Source: Limosilactobacillus portuensis
Lineage (GTDB): Bacteria > Bacillota > Bacilli > Lactobacillales > Lactobacillaceae
Direction: 5' to 3'
DNA: 64,000 nucleotides
Assembly (NCBI RefSeq): GCF_014838735.1
Contig: NZ_JABUXQ010000004.1
Span: 1 to 64,000, forward strand
Shown: positions 1 to 7,796 of the stretch, in pieces
How the letters are laid out: every line of letters begins with the position of its first letter
Numbering within the stretch: the stretch's first letter is position 1
Made by a program: the position numbers and the translations under genes
Notes under the pieces: model-generated
What the model saw: the letters and a program-made list of their open reading frames with translations, nothing else
Database searches by the model: none
Told to the model about the DNA's origin: nothing

Positions 1-247
1 TCTTTTCCTCGATCAAGTGTTTAAGGTTTTTAGTGAGCGAAGACTTCCGCCCCCGTTGACTAACCTTGCGTTCAAAGTCAGTTTGCGCTAGTTCAGCTTG
101 ATACTCACCGTTGAGCCGGTGAAGTTCGTTAAAGACTGTGGTTTTACTAAAGCCTAAGTAATTAGCGATGTATCGTAAGGAACGTCCTTCATTATGAAGC
201 GTTTCAATGACAACGCGGTTCTGGAATGATAAAATAGTGGTGCCCAT
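1..247 (-). CDS. IS30-family transposase, N-terminal part
   Basis: Reading from the ATG at 245-247 gives an open frame that runs off the left edge (about 82 codons). It begins MGTTILSFQNRVVIETL and contains a helix-turn-helix segment (SLRYIANYLGFSKTTVFNEL) typical of the IS30 DNA-binding N-terminus. A purine-rich AGAAAGAAGGACC ribosome site lies just upstream. The DDE catalytic domain is outside the window, so intactness is unknown. Family assignment is by recognition of this N-terminal pattern. Confidence 0.75.
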   Translation of the reverse strand, partial: MGTTILSFQNRVVIETLHNEGRSLRYIANYLGFSKTTVFNELHRLNGEYQAELAQTDFERKVSQRGRKSSLTKNLKHLIEEK

Positions 248-345
248 TAAGGTCCTTCTTTCTAATGGAATGTTGTGGTAACACCATTAAAGACCTTGAT
301 GGGTTTTTCTGTCTACTTAAATGTTCAACTTAAATTTTACAATCT
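1..345 (-). mobile_element. IS30-family insertion sequence, truncated by window edge
   Basis: The 5' end of an IS30-like transposase lies here, followed on its upstream side by about 100 bases of A/T-rich noncoding DNA that ends near 324-345 in a sequence resembling IS30-type terminal repeats (TTCAACTTAAATTTTAC on the plus strand). The other end is outside the window, so the inverted repeat pair and target duplication cannot be confirmed. The exact boundary near 345 is inferred. It sits just downstream of the broken LPQTG adhesin gene. Confidence 0.7.
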
Positions 346-440
346 GCCAAACACAAAAAGAGCCGCTCAATGATTACTCATCAAGCAGCCCTATTGTTAG
401 GTGCCTTCAATTCATTACTTAATTATTGGGAGGAAGATTA

Positions 441-1844
441 TTAATTATTCTTCTTTTTCAAGCCGCCCAACCCAAGCATTGCCATCAAGCTAACTAATCC
501 TAATCCAGCAATTGCCGCATTATTCTCAGTGTTATTACCAGTTTGTGGTAATGCTTGCTTGTTATTTTGACCATTTTCACCTTTGCCATTATTAGTAGCA
601 TTAGTGTTCAAGCCATTGTTACCATTGCCGTTTTGGTTGCCATTGTTGATACCGTTGTTATTGTTATCATGGCTACCATTGTGGTTACCGTTATCGGCAG
701 GTTGGTTATTGTCACCATTAGTACCGTTGCCGTTGTTATTGTTATCATGGTTACCATTGTTACCTGGGTTAGTATTGTTGTTGTGATCACTTGGGTTAGT
801 TTTACCCTGATCACCACCATTTGGAGTATTTCCCTTATCCCCATTACTAGTCTTGGTGTAATTAATTATTACAGTTTGATCAGGAGTTTCAGCAGTGACA
901 TCCTCGCTATTAACTTTAGCTTGACTTGGAGTATAACCGTTGAATTCAGGAGTATCATATTTGGCCCACACACCAGTAGTTTCGTTAGTCAACGCATTAT
1001 TAATGTAAACCTTCCAGCCACCAAAGCTTGTAAACTTCTTTGCAACTTCATCATAAGTACCAGTTCGACCAAAAACAACTGTTTGTGTTGTCGTTTCCGC
1101 TTGACCATTCACTGGATTATTAACAATAATCGTTCGTGTTACCGTATGGAACAAATCTTTGTAAGCTGGGCTTTCAGGAGTAATTCCTGGTTCACCTGGC
1201 GTTACCGTCTTCATTTCATGTACAAGGTAAATAGTAATCGTCTCATCAGCATTTGGCATTACAACCCTAGTTGGTAGCGTCTGTCCAGCAGCTAATTTGT
1301 AGCCTGTAGGAATAGTTAATGCAACGCTTTGAGTTGTTCCCGGTTGGCCGGTCACAGAAGAACCCCCTGCAACGATCTTATTGTCAGTTTCATCATAAAA
1401 AACATAACTAACAGTTGTATCTTGAACAGGTGTTACTGGTGTTGAGTTTTTCTTATAGCCTACATTAAACGTAACATTCAATGGTACTGTTAGTGTGTAC
1501 GCAGGAATTTCATATGGATTCTGCTTAATGGCTGCTGTTAATTCATTAAGTAAAGCAGCCGCTTCAGCTTCATAAGTAGGATCATTTGCTACCACCACAA
1601 ATGAAAGATATGGGGTATATCCAGAATGATTTGGCAAGTTTTGGTTGCCATAGCCCGTTTCTGCATTCGTGTACGTACCTTGAAGGGCATCAGCTAGCGA
1701 CGTTGCGCCATAAGATACTTTCTTCCAGCTGTTTCCGTTAACATCTTGAATAATCTCTTGTTTATTGTTTGTCTTGTAATAGTAATTATTGTCTCCTGGT
1801 TGACCAGAAAAAAGAACATCGAGTTGCTGCCAAGTCTCAGTCAT
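441..1844 (-). pseudogene. LPQTG surface adhesin, 3' half after frameshift
   Basis: This 467-residue open frame is the C-terminal part of a cell-wall protein. It starts with a second copy of the roughly 120-residue repeat also present at the end of the 5' half (shared ATSL-DALQG, NELTAAIK-NPYE, PAYTLTV). A MucBP-like segment follows (VSYVFYDETDNK), then a MUB-B2-like repeat (TRTIIVNNPVNG, FGRTGTYDEVAKKF). A long Asn/Gly-rich wall-spanning linker at about 335-430 leads to LPQTG, a hydrophobic stretch and a KKKNN tail, the sortase A sorting signal. The printed ATG at 1844 is not a plausible natural start: the protein continues in another frame upstream and has no signal peptide here. It lost its leader through a 1-nt frameshift near 1873. 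Confidence 0.85.
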
Positions 1845-1864
1845 GTACGAAACACGAAAAGTAA

Positions 1865-2857
1865 CTAGTAAAGGACTGTTAAGCTATAAGCCGGAACTTC
1901 ATATGGATTCCGCTTAATGGCTGCTGTTAGCTGATTAAGTAAAGCAGTAGCTTCATCATTGTTACTACCAGTCACCATAACGGCAGAAAGGAATGGAATA
2001 TACCCATTAAATTTTGGCAAGGTTTGATTACGCAACCCTGTTTGTGCATTTGTGTAATTGTTGCCTTGTAAAGCATCACTTAACGAAGTAGCTTCATAGG
2101 AAACAGGAGTCCAAGTTCGTCCGTTATCACTTGATTCAGTATTCTGGTATGCATCCTTGTAATAATAGGCATTTTGGTCGTTAATTTGAATATTACCAGC
2201 ATTAATTGGGAACTGAACATCGAATTCTTGTTCCGCCTGATCAGTAATTGGAGCAGCTGCATTTTTCTTATAAGTAACTGTATAGAAGTAATCTGGGTAA
2301 TCTGCTTGAATCTTTGGGAAGTTCAAAACCAGTTGACCATTTTCATCTGAAATGGTAGCTAATGGTAGTCCAACGGTTAAAGTTGAAACTTCAGGTGTGT
2401 ATCCCTCAAACGATGGTAATGAAATGCTGTTAAAAGAAAGATTGGCTACATCTGCTTCAGTTGGTACCGTCCCATTAGTTTTTACTGCGAATTGCTGATG
2501 CTGTGGAGTAATCGTTTGCCCATCTGGAGTTTCAATCGTTACCATCGAACTATAGTGATAAGTCATATGTATTACTGGATGCTTAGGTGTACTTGAATCA
2601 GCAGACGATTCTGGAACGGTTGTAGTCGTACTAGAAGCTGGAGTATCACTAAAATTAACACCACTTGGACTATCTGGAACGATAGCTGGTTTGGATACTA
2701 CTGGTGTTTCTGTAGTATTAGCAGAGGCACTTAATCCCATAAAGGTGAAGCCAATTAAAACCGAAGCAACCCCAACCGTTAATTTTTTAATTGTAAATCG
2801 CTGCTTTTTTAACTCTTGTTTCCGAATTTGTTCTTTTTGGTTATTACTAGATAACAT
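1865..2857 (-). pseudogene. YSIRK-signal surface adhesin, 5' half before frameshift
   Basis: The start is set at the ATG 2855-2857 behind GGAGG; the open frame extends upstream to 2923 but without a ribosome site. Residues about 20-36 match the YSIRK/GxxS motif (RFTIKKLTVGVASVLIG), followed by a hydrophobic segment and an ASA cleavage site, so the product is exported by Sec. Then come a Ser/Thr/Pro-rich spacer and domains resembling mucus-binding modules. The frame ends after SLTVLY. Restoring one C in the CC at 1873-1874 continues it as TVPLLVTFRVSY, which matches TVPLNVTFNVGY in the following repeat, and joins it to the LPQTG half (about 810 residues in total). As it stands the product would be secreted but not anchored. 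Confidence 0.85.
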
Positions 2858-3125
2858 AAGAGGGCCTCCATAACTATTATAATATTTAACTTTAAAAAAA
2901 TACACTATTTTTTCTTTTGTCAATCGATAAATCTCTTATTATTTAAGTTATAGGATATTTATATTGTAATCAGGGGATTTAATACTATTATTTAAAATAG
3001 TTAATATGATTAACTAATCATACCTGGATGCTATAATCGCTATTATTCCTTTATCTTTTGTAAAGCATTAAACGAAATTAATATAATTATAAGAACTTAT
3101 CAGCATCCCAAAAATTTAAAAAGAA

Positions 3126-3170
3126 AGAAGCCGAGAAAAGCACTTGGACTTTTCTCAGCTTCTTCTACAT
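3126..3170. terminator. bidirectional Rho-independent terminator
   Basis: A 14-15 bp stem (AGAAGCCGAGAAAAG paired with CTTTTCTCAGCTTCT, one G-T mismatch) with a 7-base loop. It has A-rich DNA on one side and a T-rich stretch on the other. It ends the flavin operon on the minus strand. Confidence 0.75.
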
Positions 3171-3189
3171 TTCTATTTAATTAATATTT

Positions 3190-4107
3190 TTAGCAGCTTT
3201 TAGCAGCGCCTTTTTGATCAATAAAGACGGCGCCTAAATTACCTGCTTGCGCAATCCAATCAGCGGATGGGATCCCGTTAAAGAAAAGACGTTTGGCCTC
3301 AATTTCTCCCATAACTGACTGCTTTGTAAAAACAGTTACACTTGATAAGTCGGTTTGCAATGGATAACCGGTTCGCGGATCTAAAAGATGATGGTATTTT
3401 TTCCCGTTTACTTCCAGGAAGCGTTCATAAATTCCTGACGTCACGGCTGAACACTCAGGCTTCCGAACCAGTTCAAGGTCCTCCCCCCGTTTAAGCCGCG
3501 GGTCTTGAACACCAATAATCCACTGACCGTCATCCCGACGCGGCGACTTCCCCACAAATAGCAGGTTGCCCCCTAAGTTAATAATCCCTGCTGGCACATG
3601 TCGTTGAATCCAAAGATCGCGAATTCGATCCGCAATGTAACCCTTAGCAATTCCCCCAAGGTCAAGTTCCATCCCCGGCTCTTCCAGATAAACAGTTCGC
3701 TGCTCGTCATCCAAAATCGCCTTATAGGGGTCAATCAATTTTAACCGTGCCTGAATATCAGCATCTTTAGGTACGGTTGCACCCGCAAATCCGATTTTCC
3801 AGAGTTTTACTAACGGTCCGATCAAAGCATTAAAGCCAAAATTCTCTCGACTATATTTAACCGCCATCTTAATCAGCTCATAGGTTGAGGGTGAGACCAC
3901 TTTGGGATGGTGACCAGCCGCGTGGTTAACATTCATCACTTCTGATTCTTCACGATTAACGGTCAACCGATCTTCATAGCCATCAATCAAGCGCATTGAC
4001 TCTTCCATCACTGGAAAGTACTGATCGCCATAAATCGTCAGCACAATTCTGGTTCCCAGCGCGTGATGCACCAATGAATGGCGTTGTTGAATTAATTCAC
4101 TATTCAT
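3190..4107 (-). CDS. apbE: FAD:protein FMN transferase (ApbE), cytoplasmic form
   Basis: ApbE enzymes transfer FMN from FAD to a Ser/Thr in target proteins through a phosphoester bond, with Mg2+. The start is placed at the ATG 4105-4107, which overlaps the upstream stop in ATGAATAG, giving 305 residues and suggesting translational coupling. Family motifs are visible: ELDLGGIAKGYIAD for flavin binding, NLGGN, AVTSGIYERF and HHLLDPRTGYP with the metal-binding Asp. There is no signal peptide or lipobox, unlike the usual exported ApbE, so it should act in the cytoplasm. The gene directly upstream encodes a protein with four matches to the flavinylation motif, which is its obvious substrate. Family identity is firm; the partner assignment is inferred from motif and operon. 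Confidence 0.9.
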   Translation of the reverse strand: MNSELIQQRHSLVHHALGTRIVLTIYGDQYFPVMEESMRLIDGYEDRLTVNREESEVMNVNHAAGHHPKVVSPSTYELIKMAVKYSRENFGFNALIGPLVKLWKIGFAGATVPKDADIQARLKLIDPYKAILDDEQRTVYLEEPGMELDLGGIAKGYIADRIRDLWIQRHVPAGIINLGGNLLFVGKSPRRDDGQWIIGVQDPRLKRGEDLELVRKPECSAVTSGIYERFLEVNGKKYHHLLDPRTGYPLQTDLSSVTVFTKQSVMGEIEAKRLFFNGIPSADWIAQAGNLGAVFIDQKGAAKSC

Positions 4108-5347
4108 TTTCGGATGCACCAGTAGATGCATCTGCTGTTTCGTCGTCTGCATCAACACTTCCCGTTTCAGAAGCGCCAGTAGTTGCATCAGTTTCTTCAC
4201 TAGCAGCATCAGTTGTGTCTACAGTAGGGGTAGTCGTTATACTGTCTTCATCGTTACTTTCAGAGGCACCAGTAGATGCATCAACGGGTGTATTTTCATC
4301 CTCCACACTAGTAGTATCACTAGTCTTCTTTGATGCACCAGTCGTGGCATCCTTGCTCCAAGCACCATTTTCAAAGAGGTTCAAAATGTATTCAACGCTT
4401 CCGGTAAATTCAATTGTACCGAGGTAATGACCATTGATGTCCCGTAAAGCGTAGTATTGGATCAGTGAACGGTGACCATTCATCCAGAGTGGTCGCGTAA
4501 CGACATCTTTCTTTCCTTCACGGAAGCTGTTGATAATGCTCATTACTGCTGGAACAGCCATTGGTGGATGACATTCTTGGACAGTTTCACCGAGGGATGC
4601 AGTATTCCGAACATGTTCCCGGTTTGGTTTATCTGAGAACCAAGCAAAATGATCAGTGCTATCGATTAAATCAATTTCAAACGGAATCGTACTAAAGATT
4701 TGTTGAACTTCCTTTAATGACAACCGACCAGTTGGAAATTGGATATATGCATCACTGATCGTTGGTTGTTTAACGGCCATATTATGTTCCCCCTTATCAA
4801 CGTCTTGGAAAATTTGAATGTATTCAATAAAGTGTTCAAAGCACTTTTCTAGGTTATCAATTGCTTCTTGGTCTATCAAACGGCCGTCCTTAGCAAAGGT
4901 GTTCCGGACATTCCCAATCAAGACCTCATTCCCTGGAATCAGGTTAGTGTTACAATCCGGTGAAATCAAAATTTGTCGCATCTGAACTTGGGAACGAGCA
5001 GAGGCTTGACGACCATAAGCAACCCCAACGATCATTGCTGGCTTTTCTGAAAGCACCTTAGTCTTGTAAGAAAGCCATTCGATAGCCGACTTAAGAACGG
5101 CAGGAATTCCGTGATCATATTCGGGAGTAGAAAATACTAGCCCATCAGCTTCCTTGACTTTTTGCTTTAACTTCCAGACTTCTGTTTGTTCTGATAATGG
5201 AGTATCAACGCTAAATGGTGGCAGCTTGCCAACTTCGTAAATCTCAATATCAGCCATTTGCTTAAAGTGCTTTTTCATGAACCGTAACAGTAACCGGTTA
5301 TATGAAAAATCAGCATTAGTACCGACAAAGGCGAGAATCTTCATCAT
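4100..5347 (-). CDS. NAD(P)H-dependent FMN reductase fused to PAS domain with four flavinylation motifs
   Basis: Residues 1-185 are a flavodoxin-like NADPH-dependent FMN reductase domain (KILAFVGTNADFSYN, STPEYDHGIPAVLK, paralogous to the upstream gene). Residues about 200-330 resemble the PAS-like domain of DUF438 proteins (FAWFSDKPNREHVRN, GETVQECHPP, LRDINGHYLGTIEFTG). Residues 333-415 are an acidic, Thr/Ser-rich, probably disordered tail with four copies of D-A-[ST]-T-G-A-S at 333-339, 356-362, 387-393 and 406-412. This matches the ApbE target consensus, in which the last Ser/Thr receives FMN. With apbE overlapping downstream, the protein probably carries up to four covalent FMN groups and relays electrons from NAD(P)H to an unknown acceptor. 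The start is ATG 5347, overlapping the upstream stop (TAATG). A strong internal site (AAGGGGG before ATG at 4780) could also produce the PAS-tail part alone. Confidence 0.85.
   Translation of the reverse strand: MMKILAFVGTNADFSYNRLLLRFMKKHFKQMADIEIYEVGKLPPFSVDTPLSEQTEVWKLKQKVKEADGLVFSTPEYDHGIPAVLKSAIEWLSYKTKVLSEKPAMIVGVAYGRQASARSQVQMRQILISPDCNTNLIPGNEVLIGNVRNTFAKDGRLIDQEAIDNLEKCFEHFIEYIQIFQDVDKGEHNMAVKQPTISDAYIQFPTGRLSLKEVQQIFSTIPFEIDLIDSTDHFAWFSDKPNREHVRNTASLGETVQECHPPMAVPAVMSIINSFREGKKDVVTRPLWMNGHRSLIQYYALRDINGHYLGTIEFTGSVEYILNLFENGAWSKDATTGASKKTSDTTSVEDENTPVDASTGASESNDEDSITTTPTVDTTDAASEETDATTGASETGSVDADDETADASTGASENE
4112..4351 (-). repeat. four tandem-spaced DA[S/T]TGAS flavinylation motifs
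   Basis: Four heptad motifs with intervals of 23, 31 and 19 residues lie in a low-complexity acidic linker. The coding strand repeats GAYGCNWCNACTGGTGCATC-like units. All four end in Ser rather than Thr. A near-miss (DTTDAAS) lies between motifs 2 and 3. The spacing and acidity suggest a flexible carrier arm. Confidence 0.8.
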
Positions 5348-5913
5348 TACTTACTCATCTCCTCGTTCATTCGATCAATTGCTTTCGCATAGTAACGGAA
5401 GCCGTTCATACATTTTTCTAAGAAGCCAATTGTTCCTTCATCAGTAATGTTCCCATTTTCGTCCATTAGGCTAGTCACATTACTCATGAAAAATTCATCG
5501 CCTTGATAGACACTTGCATTAATCCCTGGGGAAATTAAAATATCGCGTAATTGAACCTGAGACCGTGATGCCCCCTGATCATGCGTTGAGGCCCCAATTG
5601 TCATTACTGGCTTCCCAGTAAGGGGGTGGACACTGTAAGACAACCATTCAACAATACTCTTCAACGCTGAGGTAATTGAGTGATTGTACTCAGGACTAGC
5701 GATGATCACGGCATCGGCATCCTTAATCCGGCGGTCAATGTCCTTGATTACTTCGGGAGCATCGCCCTTAAAGCTTTCGTTAAACATTGGTACTTGGCGA
5801 ATATCAATCACGTCAATCTGATCTTGATCCTTAAAATGTTGAGCCATAAATTCTAATAGCATCCGGTTATATGAATGATTAGCATTTGACCCAGCAATTG
5901 CAGCAATTTTCAA
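5347..5913 (-). CDS. NAD(P)H-dependent FMN reductase family oxidoreductase
   Basis: A flavodoxin-like fold reductase that uses NAD(P)H to reduce FMN or quinone-like acceptors. KIAAIAGSNANHSYN holds the FMN phosphate loop and SPEYNHSITSALKSIVEWLS is the family signature. The frame is open to an ATG at 5943, but the TTG at 5911-5913 has an AGAGGAAGTGA ribosome site 6-8 bases upstream and makes the protein begin like its paralogue next door (MKILAFVG), so I prefer it (188 residues). It is the first gene of the flavin operon and may feed reduced flavin or electrons to the PAS-tail protein. The exact electron acceptor cannot be read from sequence. Confidence 0.85.
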   Translation of the reverse strand: MKIAAIAGSNANHSYNRMLLEFMAQHFKDQDQIDVIDIRQVPMFNESFKGDAPEVIKDIDRRIKDADAVIIASPEYNHSITSALKSIVEWLSYSVHPLTGKPVMTIGASTHDQGASRSQVQLRDILISPGINASVYQGDEFFMSNVTSLMDENGNITDEGTIGFLEKCMNGFRYYAKAIDRMNEEMSK

Positions 5914-6168
5914 GTATGTCACTTCCTCTTTCAGTTTATTCATTAATTCACAACCATTTTACTATATTTTAACTGATCATAAAATATGATTATTAGTATT
6001 TTGCTTATTTTTAGACAATTTCCAAATTTTTGCTTATAATCAAACCGTTTAAACCAATAATGATTAATTATTGTTAGTTTAAATAATAACATTATTGTTC
6101 AGCAGTCATTTATTAAGAGCGGTATGCTAAAATAAGACAATAATCTTTGAAAGGATCGAAATTATATC

Positions 6169-7320
6169 ATGGTTCAATCACGACAACGACAACAAAATAT
6201 TGAGGTCCAGGTTGGGGATCGTTTTCCGTTAACGATTCGGCGGCTTGGGGTTAATGGTCAAGGAATTGGCTACTTTAAGCATAAAGTGTGCTTTGTCCCT
6301 GGCGCCCTTCCGCATGAAGTTGTTGTCGCTGAAGTAACTCGGGTCCATCCCCGCTTTCTTGAAGCCAAAATCCACCGCCTTCGCAAAACTAGTCGAGATC
6401 GGGTCGAACCCCGCGATAGCTATGCCGACGTTGCGGGGGGATTTGAATTAGAAAAGCTGGCTTATCCAGCCCAATTGCGGTTTAAACGACAGGTCGTTTT
6501 GGATAGTCTCGAAAAATTTAAGCCATATGGTTACCGGAACTATGACGTTCGCCCTACCATTGCGGCACCACATGAATATGGCTACCGAAACAAGGCCTCA
6601 TTCCAAGTTCGGATGGTTAACGGTCACGTTGCGGCTGGTCTGTACAAGGCAAATAGTCATGATCTCGTAGACATTCAAGAATGTGCCGTTCAAATGCCGA
6701 ACACAATGAAGGTTATTAGAACAGTCGTCCAAGCAATCGAGGCTCTTCAAATCCCAGTATACGACGAAGAACGTAACAGTGGAATTATTAAGACCCTAGT
6801 TGTTCGTGAATCAGCTGCAACCGGCGAAGTTCAATTGACGCTAATTACTAATACGCCTAAACTCCCCCACAAGCGTCAACTACTGGAAACCATTCAAGAA
6901 CAGCTCCCAAAGGTTGTTTCCGTAATGCAAAACGTTAATCCAGGCGATACTCCGCTAATTTGGGGTGATCAAATGATCCACTTAGCTGGGCAAGAATATA
7001 TTACCGAGAGTTTAATGGGATTGGACTTCCATCTCTCCGCCCGCTCCTTCTTACAGCTAAATCCAGAACAAACGGAAACCCTGTATGAAGAAGCAGCTAA
7101 GGCACTGGAACTTTCTCCTGACGACACCTTGATCGATGCCTACGCGGGGATTGGAACAATCGGGTTGTCTTTGGCTAACCGGGTGAAGGAGGTTTGGGGG
7201 ATGGAAACAATCCCCGAAGCCGTTGCAGACGCCAAACAAAACGCTAACCTTAATGGCATTACAAACGCTCATTACGAAGTCGGCTCAGCAGAGGATGTTA
7301 TCCCGCAATGGCGAATTTGA
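6169..7320 (+). pseudogene. rlmD: 23S rRNA (uracil-5-)-methyltransferase, 5' part before frameshift
   Basis: TrmA/RumA family enzyme that makes m5U in 23S rRNA using SAM. It starts at ATG 6169 behind GAAAGGAT. Residues 10-70 are a TRAM domain (GDRFPLTIRRLGVNGQGIGYF). The central and SAM-binding parts follow (DAYAGIGTIGLSLA at about 322). The frame ends prematurely after EDVIPQWRI because the CCC at 7302-7304 appears to hold one extra C. Removing it gives VIRNGEFDALVVDPPRTGLD and joins the 3' part (460 residues in total). The Cys cluster that holds 4Fe-4S in E. coli RlmD is absent (DSYADVAGGFEL in its place). Whether the break is real or a sequencing error is open. Confidence 0.85.
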
Positions 7321-7549
7321 CGCGCTAGTAGTCGATCCGCCACGAACCGGTTTAGACAATGATCTGATTGAACAAATCATCAAAGAACGCCCTGCTAAGT
7401 TCGCCTACGTTTCATGTAACATGGCCTCCCTTGCCCGGAATCTCGGTCGATTAACCAGCGTTTACCATGTTGATTATATTCAACCAGTCGACATGATGCC
7501 CCAAACCACCCGTTGCGAAGCGGTGGTGAAGTTGTCGCAAAGAGTGTGA
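7223..7549 (+). pseudogene. rlmD: 23S rRNA (uracil-5-)-methyltransferase, 3' part
   Basis: Only about 7305-7549 is homologous coding sequence; the ATG at 7223 is in the overlap. It carries the DPPRTGLD motif and the catalytic Cys in VSCNMASLARN, and ends in CEAVVKLSQRV. Without it the 5' part lacks the nucleophile and cannot methylate. The last two codons and the stop (AGA GTG TGA, 7541-7549) are identical to the opening of the gene-end hairpin repeat that follows. Confidence 0.85.
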
Positions 7550-7644
7550 GCCGTGACGAACTAGCAACTGAGCACTAGAAAATCCCGGACGACGATTGTT
7601 TACAATCAAGTCCGGGATAGCTAGGCGGAAGTTGCGGTCACGGC
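7541..7644 (+). repeat. gene-end hairpin repeat, copy next to rlmD
   Basis: AGAGTGTGAGC overlaps the rlmD stop codon. The hairpin then begins at 7550: GCCGTGAC (7550-7557) pairs with GTCACGGC (7637-7644), GCAACT with AGTTGC, CTAG with CTAG, ATCCCGGAC (7582-7590) with GTCCGGGAT (7610-7618), and GATTG with CAATC at the tip. There is no T-run after the stem, so it is not a standard terminator. Related copies lie at 14116-14208, 20527-20628 and 20641-20745, each downstream of a gene in the same relative orientation. Confidence 0.8.
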
Positions 7645-7654
7645 GAGCACGTTT

Positions 7655-7722
7655 TTACTCTGTTGCAGTCGAACAAGTTCCTGGCGAACAGATCTCGACT
7701 CGGTTGCAGTAGAATCAATCTA
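7655..7722 (+). repeat. dispersed intergenic module (GTTCCTGGCGAACAGATCTC)
   Basis: The plus strand holds AACAAGTTCCTGGCGAACAG, ATCTCGACTCGGTTGCAG and TAGAA. The same module occurs on the minus strand around 14086-14130 and 20505-20540. It always follows a gene-end hairpin in the direction of the host gene, so it appears to be the distal part of the same element. Confidence 0.7.
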
Positions 7723-7796
7723 ACAATAATTTTATTTCCTAACCAAAAAGCGGTCCGCGGATTTTTCCGTGGATCGCTTCTTTGTGTTCTAAATTA

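Noticed and set aside
555-1277. 240-codon plus-strand open frame with long hydrophobic runs
   Set aside because: It is the antisense of the Asn/Gly-rich linker and repeats of the adhesin; no ribosome site and no family resemblance.
2880-2940. TTGACA and TATAAT upstream of the first adhesin as one promoter
   Set aside because: They are about 36 bases apart, too far for a single promoter.
3996-4427. 143-codon plus-strand frame over the flavinylation motif region
   Set aside because: Antisense of the repetitive acidic tail; low-complexity composition (SS/VV/AP repeats) and no start signals.
7550-7644. Hairpin after rlmD as an ordinary Rho-independent terminator
   Set aside because: No T-run follows the stem and it belongs to a multi-copy repeat family.
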